From: Pararhizobium_B sp963760965
Lineage (GTDB): Bacteria; Pseudomonadota; Alphaproteobacteria; Rhizobiales; Rhizobiaceae
Direction of reading: 5' to 3'
NCBI GenBank assembly: GCA_963760965.1
Contig: CAVXEW010000006.1
Span: 372,001-436,000, forward strand
Length of the DNA: 64,000 nt
The notes beneath the pieces are model-generated. The model was not told the origin of the DNA, searched no databases, and worked only from the letters and a program-made list of their open reading frames with translations. The position numbers were made by a program, and so were the translations under genes. Shown one piece after another: positions 27,122 through 36,784 of this stretch (the stretch's first letter is position 1; every line of letters starts with the position of its first letter).

Positions 27122-30073
27122 CGCAGACGAACCGGCTCGACGGCGGGCTCGTCGAGCGCGCGCATCCGCTCACCTTCACCTTCGACGGCAAGAGGTACCA
27201 GGGATTCTCCGGCGACACACTGGCGTCCGCGCTTCTGGCGAACGGCGTCCGGCTCATGGGCCGAAGCTTCAAGTACCATCGCCCGCGCGGGCTCCTTGCC
27301 GCCGGTTCCGAGGAGCCGAACGCGCTGGTCGAGCTTCGAACGGGCGCGCACCGGGAGCCGAACACCCGCGCCACGGTCGCCGAACTCTACGACGGGCTCG
27401 AGGCGACAAGCCAGAACCGGTGGCCTTCGCTCGCCTTCGACGCGATGGCCGTCAACGATCTCCTCTCGCCCTTTTTCGCGGCCGGTTTCTACTACAAGAC
27501 GTTCATGTGGCCGGCAGCGCTCTGGGAGAAGCTCTACGAGCCGCTGATCCGGCGCGCCGCAGGCCTCGGACGGCTTTCGACCGAGGCCGATCCCGACGTC
27601 TACGACAAGGGCTTCCTCCACTGCGATCTGCTCGTCGTCGGCGCCGGCCCGGCCGGCCTGATGGCGGCGCTGACGGCCGGGCGCGCCGGGGCCCGCGTGA
27701 TCCTGGCCGACGAGGACTTCCTGCCCGGCGGCCGCCTCAATGCCGAGACGATCGAGGTCGGCGGCATGCCCGGCCATGCCTGGGCGGCGTCCGCCGTCGC
27801 CGAACTCGCCACCCTGCCGAACGTGCGCCTGATGACGCGCACGTCCGTCGTCGGCGCCTACGATCATGGCACCTACGGCGCGCTCGAGCGGGTCGCCGAT
27901 CACCTTCCGGCGACCCCCGAGGGTGCTCCGCGGCAGGTCCTCTGGCGGATCTACGCCCGCCGTGCGATCCTTTGCGCCGGCGCGCTCGAGCGGCCGGTCG
28001 CCTTCGAGAACAACGACCGCCCCGGCGTCATGCTCGCCGGCGCAATCCGCACCTACGTCAAACCGTTTCGCCGTCGCGCCCGGCCGGCGCATCGCAATAT
28101 TCACGAACAACGACGACGGTGTGCGCACGGCACTCGATCTGCAGGCGACGGGGTGTCGAGGTCGCCGCTTTGATCGACAGCCGCAGGGAGGTGGCCGCAG
28201 TCGAGGGCGTTCAGCATCTTGCCGGCGCCCATGTCGTGGGCACGCGGGGGCGGCTCGGCCTCGGCTCGGTCACGGTGCGCCGTGCCGACGGAACCCACCG
28301 GACGATCGAGTGCGATGCCCTTGGCGTTTCGGGCGGCTGGAACCCGAACCTCGCCTTGACCTCGCATCATCGCAGCCGCCCGGTCTGGAATGCGGAAATC
28401 GCTGCCTTCGTGCCGGGGCCCGGCGGCCCGCCCGGACTGGCGGCGGCCGGCGCCGCGGCGGGGCACATGTCGACGCATGCCGCTCTTGCGACCGGCGCGG
28501 AGGGCGCTCGCGCCGCGCTCTCCGACCTCGGATTCGAGAGCCGGCCAGCGGACTTGCCGCAGGCAGAGGATGCGCCGTTCGCGATCAGCCCTCTCTGGCA
28601 TGTCCGGCGCCGGCAAGGGGCGCGCCTGGGTGGACTTCCAGAACGACGTCACTGTCAAGGACGTGCGGCTGGCGCATCAGGAGAACTTCCGTTCGGTCGA
28701 ACACCTGAAGCGCTACACCACGCTCGGCATGGCGACCGACCAGGGCAAGACGGCCAATGTCGTCGGCCTTGCCGTCATGGCTGAACTGACCGGGAAGACA
28801 ATTGCCGAAACGGGCACGACCATCTACCGCCCGCCGGCCACCCCGGTTGCGATCGGCGCGCTCGCGGGACGCATGGTCGGCCGCGAGTTCCACCCGACCC
28901 GCCTGACGCCGTCGCACGGCTGGGCAGGCAGGCACGGCGCCACCTTCGTCGAGGCGGGCCTCTGGCTGAGGGCCCAGTGGTTCGCGCAGGAGGGCGAGAC
29001 GGACTGGCGCGGGAGCGTCGACCGCGAAACGCGCGCCGTCCGTCGCTCGGTCGGCGTCTGCGACGTGACGACCCTCGGCAAGATAGACATCCAGGGCGCC
29101 GATGCCGGCAGCTTCCTCGATCGCGTCTATGCGAACACCTTCTCGACCCTTCCGGTTGGCCGCGTGCGCTACGGCATCATGCTGCGCGAGGACGGCATGG
29201 TGATGGACGACGGGACGACAGCGCGGCTCGGAGAGGATCACTACGTCATGACGACGACGACCGCCAACGCGGTTCTCGTCATGCGGCACCTCGAGTTTTG
29301 CCGCCAGTGCCTGTGGCCCGATCTCGACGTGCAGATCGTCTCCGTCACCGAAGCATGGGCGCAGTTCGCCGTAGCCGGTCCGAATTCGCGGCGCCTGCTG
29401 CAGAAGATCGTCGGGCAGGACATTTCCAACGAGGCCTTCCCCTACATGGCCTGCGCGCCGGTCACGGTCTGCGGCGGCCTGCGGGCGCGGCTCTTCCGGA
29501 TTTCCTTTTCAGGAGAGCTCGCCTACGAGATCGCCGTGCCGGCACGCTACGGCGAGGCGCTGCTCGAGGAACTGATGGCCGCCGGCAAGGAGTACGACGT
29601 CGTGCCCTACGGGCTGGAGGCGCTGAACGTGCTGCGCATCGAGAAAGGGCATGTCACCGGCAGCGAACTCAACGGGCAGGTGACCGCGCTCAATGCCGGC
29701 TTCGACCGGATGGTCTCCCGCAGGAAGGACGCGATCGGCACCGTCATGTCGAGACGCGAGGCGCTCGCGCGCGGCGACGGCCTGCGCCTCGTCGGGATGA
29801 AGACCTCTCGACCGGACCCGGTCGCTGGTCGCAGGCAGTCATTTCATCGGGCTGGACAAGATCGCGACCGCCGAAAACGACGAGGGCTGGCTGACGTCGG
29901 CTGCCCGCTCTCCGCATCTCGGTCACGCCATCGGTCTCGGCTTCGTCAGGAACGGCACGGCCCGGTTCGGCGAGCGGCTGCGCGCCGTGGACCTTCTCTC
30001 TGGAGCGGACGTCGAGGTCGAGATCGTCAGCCCGCATTTCATCGATCCGGAAGGGGAGCGCCTGCGTGCCTGA
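27118..30073 (+). pseudogene. soxA: Sarcosine oxidase alpha subunit-like (SoxA), four +1 frameshifts
   Basis: Largest subunit: NAD-binding and flavin chemistry plus a folate-binding GcvT-like C-terminal half. The N-terminal 2Fe2S-ferredoxin-like fold contains GFSGDTLASALLANGVRLMGRSFKYHRPRG. The Rossmann motif LLVVGAGPAGLMAALTAG is near residue 180. VDFQNDVTVKDVRLA precedes the GcvT domain (GVCDVTTLGKIDIQGADAGSFLDR, FSGELAYEIAVP). Extra bases at about 28062, 28152, 28601 and 29813 shift the frame. Removing them restores TYVNRFAVAPGRRIAIF, TGVEVAALIDS, LWHVGAGKGRAWVDF and KTLDRTRSLVAGSHFIGLDK and gives exactly 984 codons, full length. It overlaps soxD and soxG by a few bases. Confidence 0.85.
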
Positions 30074-30650
30074 CCGTCGCCTCGAGCCCATGACGCCGCT
30101 CGGCCGGCGGGAACCTCTCGTCGAGACGATCGGCGGCGTCGCCATCGCCGAAGTCACGTCCACCGCCATCGCGTCGCTTGCCGCGCGGCGCGGGCGCTCG
30201 GACGAGGTCGAGGCGGCTGCGGCCGGCATCGGGCTGACTCTCCCCGGCCCGGGCAGGATGTCTGCGGGCGATCCCTGGAGCGCGGTCTGGACGGGGCAGG
30301 GGCAGTGGCTCGTGCTGGCACCGCTCGCCGGAAACGAGGACATTGTCGCCAGGCTCGAGCCGGCCTTCGCCGGATCCGCCTCTCTGACCGAGCAGACCGA
30401 TGGCTTCGCGCGCTTCGATGTGACCGGTGCATGCCCGGCCGGGCTGCTGGAGCGCCTCTGCCCGCTCGACCTCCGCTCCATGGATGCCGGCGCGGCCGGC
30501 CGGAGCGTCATCGAGCACGTCGGCTGCCACGTGCTCGTCATGGCCGCCGATCATGTCGTCCTGCTCGCGCCCCGTTCGTTTGCGGCGTCGGTGCACCACG
30601 CGCTCGCCACCGCGGCCCGGAGCGTCGCTGCCATGTCTTCGCGCGGCTGA
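30066..30650 (+). CDS. soxG: Sarcosine oxidase gamma subunit-like (SoxG)
   Basis: Fourth subunit of the heterotetrameric oxidase, 194 residues. It is a GcvT/YgfZ-related fold with WSAVWTGQGQWLVLAP, TEQTDGFARFDVTGACPAGLLERLCPLDLRSM and VIEHVGCHVLVMAADHVVLLAPRSFAAS, typical of SoxG. It starts at GTG 30066, overlapping the soxA stop by 8 bp (translational coupling), and is intact. No folate-pathway genes (glyA, purU, folD) follow, although these are often attached to sarcosine oxidase operons. The true substrate could therefore differ from sarcosine. Confidence 0.82.
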   Translation: MPDRRLEPMTPLGRREPLVETIGGVAIAEVTSTAIASLAARRGRSDEVEAAAAGIGLTLPGPGRMSAGDPWSAVWTGQGQWLVLAPLAGNEDIVARLEPAFAGSASLTEQTDGFARFDVTGACPAGLLERLCPLDLRSMDAGAAGRSVIEHVGCHVLVMAADHVVLLAPRSFAASVHHALATAARSVAAMSSRG

Positions 30651-30704
30651 ACGACCCGTCCCGGAGCCTGCGGCGGCTGGAACTTCGAGTTTCGCGGCAA
30701 TATG

Positions 30705-30718
30705 TTGATGCCGATCAA
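30705..30718 (+). promoter_or_regulatory. FNR/FixK-type box upstream of ftsH paralogue
   Basis: TTGATGCCGATCAA, a perfect palindrome matching TTGAY-N4-RTCAA, lies 84 bp upstream of the ftsH-like ATG. A weak -10 (TAGGGT, 30742-30747) lies 33 bp downstream of its centre. Confidence 0.7.
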
Positions 30719-30801
30719 GGATGGCAGGGAAATCCGCCGGCTAGGGTGATTTGAATGCGCCGCGCCGGCCGACGGCCCGGCGGACCTGCAAGAGGCGCGT
30801 C

Positions 30802-32625
30802 ATGAACCCCAAGCACAGCTTCAACCTCGGCTACTTCGTCGTTGCTTTTCTTCTCATTTCGGCGTTCCAGCTCTGGGTGGCCTACCGGCAGGTCGCCACG
30901 ATCTCCTACTCGGACCTGATGCGCTACGTCGACAATGGCAAGATTGCGTCGGTGACGATCACGCAGAGCAGCGTGCGTGGCGAGTTCAAGCAACCGGTCG
31001 ACGGGAAGAAGCAGTTCTTCGCCGCGCGCGTCGATCCCGCCATTGCCGCCACCTTCGAGAAGGCGGGAATCAAGGTCACCGGCGGTTCCGACGAGAACTG
31101 GCTGACCACGCTCCTTTCCTGGGTCGTGCCCATTGCGCTCTTCTTCGGCATATGGATGTTCGCGTTCCGCAACGTCGCCGAACGACAGGGGCTCGGGGGC
31201 CTAGTGAACATCGGCAAGTCGAAGGCCAAGGTCTTCGTCGAAAAGAACACCGGGGTGACCTTCGACGACGTCGCCGGCATCGACGAGGCGAAGTCGGAGC
31301 TCCAGGAAATCGTCTCCTTCCTGAAGGACAAGGACAAGTACAGCCGGCTCGGCGCGCGGGTGCCGAAGGGCATCCTGCTGGTCGGTCCGCCCGGAACCGG
31401 CAAGACCCTGATGGCCAGGGCGGTTGCCGGCGAGGCAGGCGTGCCGTTCTTTTCCATATCGGGCTCGGAATTCGTGGAGATGTTCGTCGGCGTCGGCGCG
31501 GCGCGGGTGCGCGATCTTTTCGAGCAGGCCCGCAAGGCGGCACCGTGCATCATCTTCATCGACGAACTCGATGCGCTCGGCCGGGCCCGCATGCCCGTCG
31601 GCGGCCTCGGCAACGACGAGAAGGAACAGACGCTAAACCAGTTGCTGGCCGAACTGGACGGCTTCGACCCTCGCGCCGGTATCGTCCTGCTTGCGGCGAC
31701 CAACCGTCCGGAGGTGCTGGACCCCGCGCTGATGAGAGCCGGTCGCTTCGATCGCCAGGTGGTCGTGGACCGGCCGGAACGCAAGGGCCGTGCGGCGATC
31801 CTCAAGGTTCACACCAAGAACGTGAAGCTCGGCCCGAAGGTCCGCCTCGACGAGGTCGCCGGCATCACGCCGGGCTTCTCCGGCGCCGATCTCGCCAACC
31901 TCGTGAACGAAGCCACGATCCTCGCGACGCGGCGCGGCGGCGAGCAGGTGACGATGGAGGACTTCACGGCCGCGGTCGAGCGCATCGTCGCCGGGGCGGA
32001 GCGCAAGAGCCGCCTGCTCGGCCCGAAGGAGCGCGAACGGGTGGCCTATCACGAGATGGGCCACGCGCTGGTCGCGTCCTCGATCGAGGGTGCCGACCCG
32101 GTGCACAAGGTCTCGATCATCCCCCGCACCATCGGCGCGCTCGGCTACACGATGCAGAGGCCGACCGAGGACCGTTTCCTGATAACCTTCAGCGAGCTGA
32201 AGGGCCGGATGGCCGTGCTGATGGCAGGCCGGGCGGCCGAGGAGATCGTCTTCGGCGAGGTCTCGACAGGCGCGGCCGACGATCTGGCGAAGGCGACCGA
32301 CATCGCACGCCAGTGCGTCGCGCGGTTCGGCATGAGCGAGACCGTGGGGCAGGCGGTGCTCGAGGAGCAGCGCCTGCAATGGCTCGGCGACGGCCACCAG
32401 CTGCAGCCGCACCAGAGGGACTTCTCCGAGGCCACGGCGCGCGAGGTGGACGTGGCCGTCAGGAAGCTCATCGACGAGGCATACGGGCAGGCGAAGGAAC
32501 TCCTCCATGCACACCTCGCCGACCTCAAGGCCGGCGCGGCCCTGCTGCTCGAGAAGGAAACCATCACCCCTCAGGATTTCCCGGCGATCGGTCGGCCGTC
32601 AAAGGCGGTGGACGCCGCCGCCTGA
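30802..32625 (+). CDS. ftsH: FtsH-family ATP-dependent membrane zinc protease (probable second copy)
   Basis: Membrane-anchored AAA+ protease for quality control of membrane and short-lived proteins, 607 residues. There are two membrane segments (about 10-28 and 101-122) around a periplasmic domain. Walker A is GPPGTGKT (195-202), Walker B CIIFIDELDALG (about 249-260) and the SRH region NRPEVLDPALMRAGRFDRQ. The zinc motif HEMGH is at 417-421, and the aspartate ligand region is in STGAADDLAKATDIA. I chose the ATG at 30802 (AAGAGG upstream) over a TTG at 30751. The FNR-type box and stress neighbours suggest a conditional paralogue of the housekeeping FtsH; that is inference. Confidence 0.92.
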   Translation: MNPKHSFNLGYFVVAFLLISAFQLWVAYRQVATISYSDLMRYVDNGKIASVTITQSSVRGEFKQPVDGKKQFFAARVDPAIAATFEKAGIKVTGGSDENWLTTLLSWVVPIALFFGIWMFAFRNVAERQGLGGLVNIGKSKAKVFVEKNTGVTFDDVAGIDEAKSELQEIVSFLKDKDKYSRLGARVPKGILLVGPPGTGKTLMARAVAGEAGVPFFSISGSEFVEMFVGVGAARVRDLFEQARKAAPCIIFIDELDALGRARMPVGGLGNDEKEQTLNQLLAELDGFDPRAGIVLLAATNRPEVLDPALMRAGRFDRQVVVDRPERKGRAAILKVHTKNVKLGPKVRLDEVAGITPGFSGADLANLVNEATILATRRGGEQVTMEDFTAAVERIVAGAERKSRLLGPKERERVAYHEMGHALVASSIEGADPVHKVSIIPRTIGALGYTMQRPTEDRFLITFSELKGRMAVLMAGRAAEEIVFGEVSTGAADDLAKATDIARQCVARFGMSETVGQAVLEEQRLQWLGDGHQLQPHQRDFSEATAREVDVAVRKLIDEAYGQAKELLHAHLADLKAGAALLLEKETITPQDFPAIGRPSKAVDAAA

Positions 32626-32631
32626 ACGGGA

Positions 32632-35361
32632 CTACGGCCGGTCGGCGGCACCGGACTTCTCCGGCCGGGCAAGGTCGAGTTGCGCGACGACGCTGCCGTC
32701 GCCTTGCGGGGCTGCGATCTCGGCGAAGCCGAGCGCCCGGCAGAACGCGCGCATGCAGCTGTTCTCCCTGAGCACTTCGCCGTGCAGCCTTGTCAGCTTC
32801 GTCGTCCGGGCGTAGTCGATAAGCCTGCGCATCAGCGCGAAACCGATGCCCCGGCCCTGCATGTCGCTGCGCACGAGGACGGCGAATTCCGCCATGGACG
32901 GGTCGGCTTCGCTCGCCAGCCGGGAGACCCCGAGCAGTTCGCCCGTCCCGTCGTCGATCGCGACGAACGCCATCTCCCTGCGGTAGTCGATCTGGGTCCA
33001 GCGGGCGAAGTCCTCATGCGAGAAATGCCTTCGCGCGGCAAACAGCCGAAAACGGATGTCGCGCTCGCTGATCCTGGCGAAGAAGTCCGGGTACAGCTTC
33101 TCGTCCGTCGGCATGATCGGCCGCAGATGGATCGGCCGGCCTTTCGAGTCGCTGAACTCCTGGTCCCATCCTTCAGGGTAGGGGGCGATCGCGAGATGAT
33201 CCGCATTGCCGGTTTTCAAGATCCGCGGATCCGCCAGCACCACGCGCGCGTCGAGGGCGCGGACGCCGCTGGAATCGGCCAGCAGCGGGTTGATGTCGAG
33301 CTCAGCGACTTCCGGAAGCTCGGCCGCGAGCCGCGCGAGCCGGATCAGCGTCTCGCTGACGGCCTCGAGGTCGGCCGGCGGGCGGTTCCGGTAGCCCGCC
33401 AGGAGGCGCGAAACCCGGGTGCGGGCGATCATGGCCTTTGCGAGAAGGTCGTCGAGCGGTGGCAGGTCCACCGCCTTGTCGTCGAGTACCTCGACCGCGG
33501 TTCCGCCAGCGCCGAAAAGGATGACCGGCCCGAAGGCCGCGTCGCGCGCGATGCCTGCGATGAGTTCGTGTGCGCCCCTTCGTTCGATCATCGGCTGGAC
33601 GGCGATGCCCTCCAGGCGCGCTTCCGGCATCCTTCCGGCAACCTCGCGCAGCATTTCCTCGCCGGCGCGCCGGGCGTCTCCGGCGGAGCGGACGTCGAGC
33701 CTGACGCCGCCGGCGTCGCTCTTGTGAGTGATGTCCGGCGAGACGATCTTGAGCACGCAGGCTTCCGGGCCGCCCGGAGCCGAAAGCAGCCGGCCGGCAG
33801 CCTCGCCCGCCTCCTCGGGTGTCCGCACCACGACGGTTTCCGCCACGCGAATGCCGTAGGCGGAAAGCAGCGTCTTCGATTCCGCCTCGCTCAGGAGTGC
33901 GCGCCCGTCTTTCCGGACCTGGCGGATCAGCGCCCGCGCCGCGTCCGCGTCGACGGGAAGATCCCGATCGCCGAGCCGTGGCATGCGCATCGTCGTCTCG
34001 CGCACGCGCGCCAGGGCGATCATGTGCATCAGGGCGCGGACGGCATCTTCCGGCGACTCGAAGGTGGCGATGCCGGCGCCGGCGAAAAGGTGCCGCGCCG
34101 CCGCGGCCGTGGCCTCGCCGAGCCAGCAGGTGAGAACCGGCTTCTTGCCGGCGCCGGCCCTGCGGCGCTCCGTCACCACGTCGATCACTGCGCGCGCGGT
34201 CTCCTCGCTCGACGCTATCGACGTCGGGCAGCGGATGACGAGGACGGCGTGCGCCTGCGGATCGTCGAGGACGACGCGCAGCGCGGCGCCATAGCGCTCT
34301 CCGTCTGCGTCGCCGATGATGTCGACGGGGTTGCCGTGCGACCACGTGTTCGGCAGAACGCCGTCGAGGGCCGTCCGGGTGCCGTCCGACAGGACGGCGA
34401 GGCGACCCTCCGTCTCGTGCAGGCAATCCGCGGCGATGACGCCCGCGCCGCCGCCGTTCGTCAGGATCGTCAGCGTCTCGCCGGCAAAGGATGGTTGAAG
34501 GCTGAGGATCTCGGCAGCGTCGAAAAGCTCTTCCAGCGAGACCACCCGTACGATGCCGGCCCGCCGGAACGCTGCCTCGTAGACGGCGTCCGAACCTGCC
34601 AGGGCCCCCGTATGCGAGAGGGCCGCCTTCGCACCCTCGGGGAAGCGCCCCACCTTCATCACGATGACCGGCTTGATGCGCGCCGCGCGGCGCGCCGCCG
34701 ACATGAAGGTCGACGCGTCCTGCACGGATTCGACGTAGAGAAGGATGGCCGACGTCTCGCGATCCGAGGCGAAATGGTCGATGAGATCGCCGAGGCGCAC
34801 GTCGATCGCGTTGCCGATCGAAGCCATCGCCGAGAACCCGATACCTCGTGCCACCGCCCAGTCCAGCACGGAGGTGAGGATCGCCCCCGATTGCGAGACG
34901 AAGGCCAGTCGTCCGGCCTTCGGCGCAAGGTGGGAAAAGCTCGCATTGAGGCCGATCGTCGGCGACAGGACGCCGAGACAGTTGGGGCCGACGATCCGCA
35001 TGCCGCTTTCCGCAACCGTTGCCCTGAGCCGTTCGATGTCGGCTTCTTCGATACCCGCCGTGAGGACGACGGCGGCGCCGGTTCCGATCCGCGCGAGTTC
35101 CGCAACCACGCCGGCGACCGTGCCGGCCGGCGTGGCGACGACCGCGAGGTCCGTTGCCTCGGGCAGGTCGGAGATCGCGGGAAGGCACGGATGGCCGAAA
35201 ATCCGTGTGTGATGGGGGTTGACGAAATGCAGCGCCCCGGTGAATCCGCCCTGCAGGAGGTTCTGGCAGACCGCGCGTCCGACCGAGCGCTCGCGCTCGC
35301 TCGCGCCGACGACCGCCACTGAACGCGGCCTGAATATGTGGTCCAGAGGCTGGCGCTCCAT
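32632..35361 (-). CDS. ADP-forming acyl-CoA synthetase / GNAT acetyltransferase fusion (Pat/PatZ-like)
   Basis: Large fusion of 909 residues. It contains a CoA-binding NDP-forming synthetase part (HIFRPRSVAVVGASERERSVG, about 10-30), ligase and ATP-grasp domains (KIVSPDITHKSDAGGVRLDV, about 555) and a C-terminal GNAT domain (RSDMQGRGIGFALMRRLIDYA, the acetyl-CoA loop, about 845-865). Pat/PatZ enzymes acetylate lysines, notably of acetyl-CoA synthetase. Unlike the known protein acetyltransferase YfiQ/PatZ, whose catalytic histidine is lost, this one keeps LSHTGALAG with the histidine that is phosphorylated in true ADP-forming synthetases. It may therefore still make ATP from acyl-CoA. The start at 35361 faces the BON gene; it converges on ftsH with 6 bp between stops. 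Confidence 0.85.
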   Translation of the reverse strand: MERQPLDHIFRPRSVAVVGASERERSVGRAVCQNLLQGGFTGALHFVNPHHTRIFGHPCLPAISDLPEATDLAVVATPAGTVAGVVAELARIGTGAAVVLTAGIEEADIERLRATVAESGMRIVGPNCLGVLSPTIGLNASFSHLAPKAGRLAFVSQSGAILTSVLDWAVARGIGFSAMASIGNAIDVRLGDLIDHFASDRETSAILLYVESVQDASTFMSAARRAARIKPVIVMKVGRFPEGAKAALSHTGALAGSDAVYEAAFRRAGIVRVVSLEELFDAAEILSLQPSFAGETLTILTNGGGAGVIAADCLHETEGRLAVLSDGTRTALDGVLPNTWSHGNPVDIIGDADGERYGAALRVVLDDPQAHAVLVIRCPTSIASSEETARAVIDVVTERRRAGAGKKPVLTCWLGEATAAAARHLFAGAGIATFESPEDAVRALMHMIALARVRETTMRMPRLGDRDLPVDADAARALIRQVRKDGRALLSEAESKTLLSAYGIRVAETVVVRTPEEAGEAAGRLLSAPGGPEACVLKIVSPDITHKSDAGGVRLDVRSAGDARRAGEEMLREVAGRMPEARLEGIAVQPMIERRGAHELIAGIARDAAFGPVILFGAGGTAVEVLDDKAVDLPPLDDLLAKAMIARTRVSRLLAGYRNRPPADLEAVSETLIRLARLAAELPEVAELDINPLLADSSGVRALDARVVLADPRILKTGNADHLAIAPYPEGWDQEFSDSKGRPIHLRPIMPTDEKLYPDFFARISERDIRFRLFAARRHFSHEDFARWTQIDYRREMAFVAIDDGTGELLGVSRLASEADPSMAEFAVLVRSDMQGRGIGFALMRRLIDYARTTKLTRLHGEVLRENSCMRAFCRALGFAEIAAPQGDGSVVAQLDLARPEKSGAADRP

Positions 35362-35437
35362 GTCCCTGATCTCCCCGGGCAAGATTCCGGCGCCCGCACG
35401 GCCCTGCGACACCTGGCAGCGCGTTCGGCGCACGATA

Positions 35438-35451
35438 TTGATCACGATCTA
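35438..35451 (-). promoter_or_regulatory. Near-match FNR/FixK-type box upstream of the Pat-like gene
   Basis: TTGATCACGATCTA (plus-strand reading) matches TTGAT-N4-ATCAA except for one base. It lies 77-90 bp upstream of the Pat-like start. It is weaker than the other boxes and listed as a candidate. Confidence 0.35.
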
Positions 35452-35473
35452 TTGGCGGAGGGTGCTCCGGGCC

Positions 35474-35514
35474 TTGATTCCGGTCAATGCGATGCACGTC
35501 GCAGAAGCGAAAAT
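35474..35514 (+). promoter_or_regulatory. FNR/FixK-type promoter of the triple-BON gene
   Basis: TTGATTCCGGTCAA (35474-35487) fits the consensus. GAAAAT (35509-35514) is centred exactly 31 bp downstream, the spacing between a class II FNR box (-41.5) and a -10 element. The BON gene starts 47 bp further on. Confidence 0.65.
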
Positions 35515-35561
35515 CGCGACGACAGCAGGCTCGCGACGGGCCCTAACCAGTGGAGAGCACC

Positions 35562-36209
35562 ATGAACGATGCATCGTTGCGTCAGGACATCATCGATGAA
35601 CTCGACTTCGAACCGAGCATCAATGCCGCCAATGTCGGCGTTTCGGTCTCCGACGGCGTCGTCACGCTCAGCGGCCACGTCGCCACCTATGCGGAGAAGG
35701 TCAGGATCGAGGAGGTCGTCTGGCACGTCCGTGGCGTCAAGGCGATCGCCGAGGAGATCGACGTGCGTCCCGTCGGAACCCACAGGACGTCCGACGACGA
35801 GATCGCCAAGCGCGCGCTGAACCAGATCAGGTGGAGCACGGTGGTTCCCGAAGATTCACTTCATGTGAAGGTCCACAACGGCTGGATCACCCTTTCCGGC
35901 AATGTCGACTGGCAGTACCAGAAGAAGGCCGCCTACGAGGCCGTCTGCAGCCTCGCCGGCGTGCGCGGGGTTTCCAACCTCGTCGAGATCACGCCGGCCG
36001 CCAGCGTCGACGACATCAGGAAGCACATCGAGGCGGCGCTGGCGCGCAATGCCGCGGTCGAGGCGCAGGGAATCGAGGTCGATGTCGACGACGACGGGCT
36101 CGTCACGCTGAAGGGCCGCATAAAGGCCTGGCCGGAGCGCTCCATCATCGAGCGCGCGGCCTGGGCCGTGCCGGGCGTCACGTCCGTCGACGACCGCCTG
36201 ACGTTATGA
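35562..36209 (+). CDS. Triple BON-domain protein
   Basis: The 215-residue protein consists of three BON repeats (about 5-75, 76-145 and 146-215), each with the VxVxVxDGxVTLxGxV strand pattern: VSVSDGVVTLSGHV, VKVHNGWITLSGNV and VDVDDDGLVTLKGRI. BON domains bind phospholipid or other hydrophobic surfaces and occur in osmotic-stress proteins such as OsmY. No signal peptide is visible, so it may be cytoplasmic. The ATG at 35562 follows GGAGAG. It is divergent from the Pat-like gene under an FNR-type promoter. Confidence 0.85.
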   Translation: MNDASLRQDIIDELDFEPSINAANVGVSVSDGVVTLSGHVATYAEKVRIEEVVWHVRGVKAIAEEIDVRPVGTHRTSDDEIAKRALNQIRWSTVVPEDSLHVKVHNGWITLSGNVDWQYQKKAAYEAVCSLAGVRGVSNLVEITPAASVDDIRKHIEAALARNAAVEAQGIEVDVDDDGLVTLKGRIKAWPERSIIERAAWAVPGVTSVDDRLTL

Positions 36210-36318
36210 GAAGTCCGCATGCCGGGTCGGGCGGGAAGGTGAATGACTTCCCGCCCGGGAGCCGTGCCGCTTCGGGGCCTTGTCCGGGCCCTGCCGCCGG
36301 CTCAAGGGGTAAAGTGGC

Positions 36319-36768
36319 TTGAATCCCCATCTCGCAATGCTGAGCGACCTTGCTCTCGGGACGGTGATGATCGCGGCCACCGTCATCATTCATACCTTCG
36401 GGATGATCGGCGTCACCCGGGTGATGGCGTTTCTGGTTGCCCGATTTCGCATGCACGGGCGGCGCAGCCGGACCTTTGCGATGATCAGCGTTGTCATCGG
36501 GCTGTTCGCCGTACTGACGGTGGAAATCTGGCTCTGGGCTGTCTGCTATACGGTGTTCGGGGTGATCGACGACTATCCGACCGCGCTCTATTTCTCCACG
36601 ACGACCTTTGCCACGGTCGGCTATGGCGACGTGGTGCCCGGCCAGGCCTGGCGCCTGCTTGCCGCCCTCGAGGGAATAGACGGATTCCTTCTGATCGGCT
36701 GGTCGACGGCCTACCTCGTCTCGGCCGGCGTGCGGATCGGCCCGTTCCGGGCGGGCGAACATTTCTGA
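36319..36768 (+). CDS. Two-transmembrane potassium channel-like protein
   Basis: The 149-residue membrane protein has helices at about 11-42 and 52-82 and a pore region, YFSTTTFATVGYGDVVPG. This contains the K+ selectivity filter TVGYGD at 99-104, and one more hydrophobic segment follows (about 112-135). No cytoplasmic ligand domain is present, so it is a minimal Ion_trans_2 channel. The best start is TTG at 36319, which has AAGGGG upstream; an internal ATG at 36337 lacks a ribosome-binding site. The function (K+ conductance) follows from the filter; physiological role unknown. Confidence 0.8.
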   Translation: MNPHLAMLSDLALGTVMIAATVIIHTFGMIGVTRVMAFLVARFRMHGRRSRTFAMISVVIGLFAVLTVEIWLWAVCYTVFGVIDDYPTALYFSTTTFATVGYGDVVPGQAWRLLAALEGIDGFLLIGWSTAYLVSAGVRIGPFRAGEHF

Positions 36769-36784
36769 AACGAAGGGGAAGCCC

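Noticed and set aside
22750..30073. Programmed ribosomal frameshifting in GH15, soxB or soxA
   Set aside because: No slippery heptamers or downstream structures at the breaks, and up to four +1 shifts per gene would be needed; insertion errors or decay explain them better.
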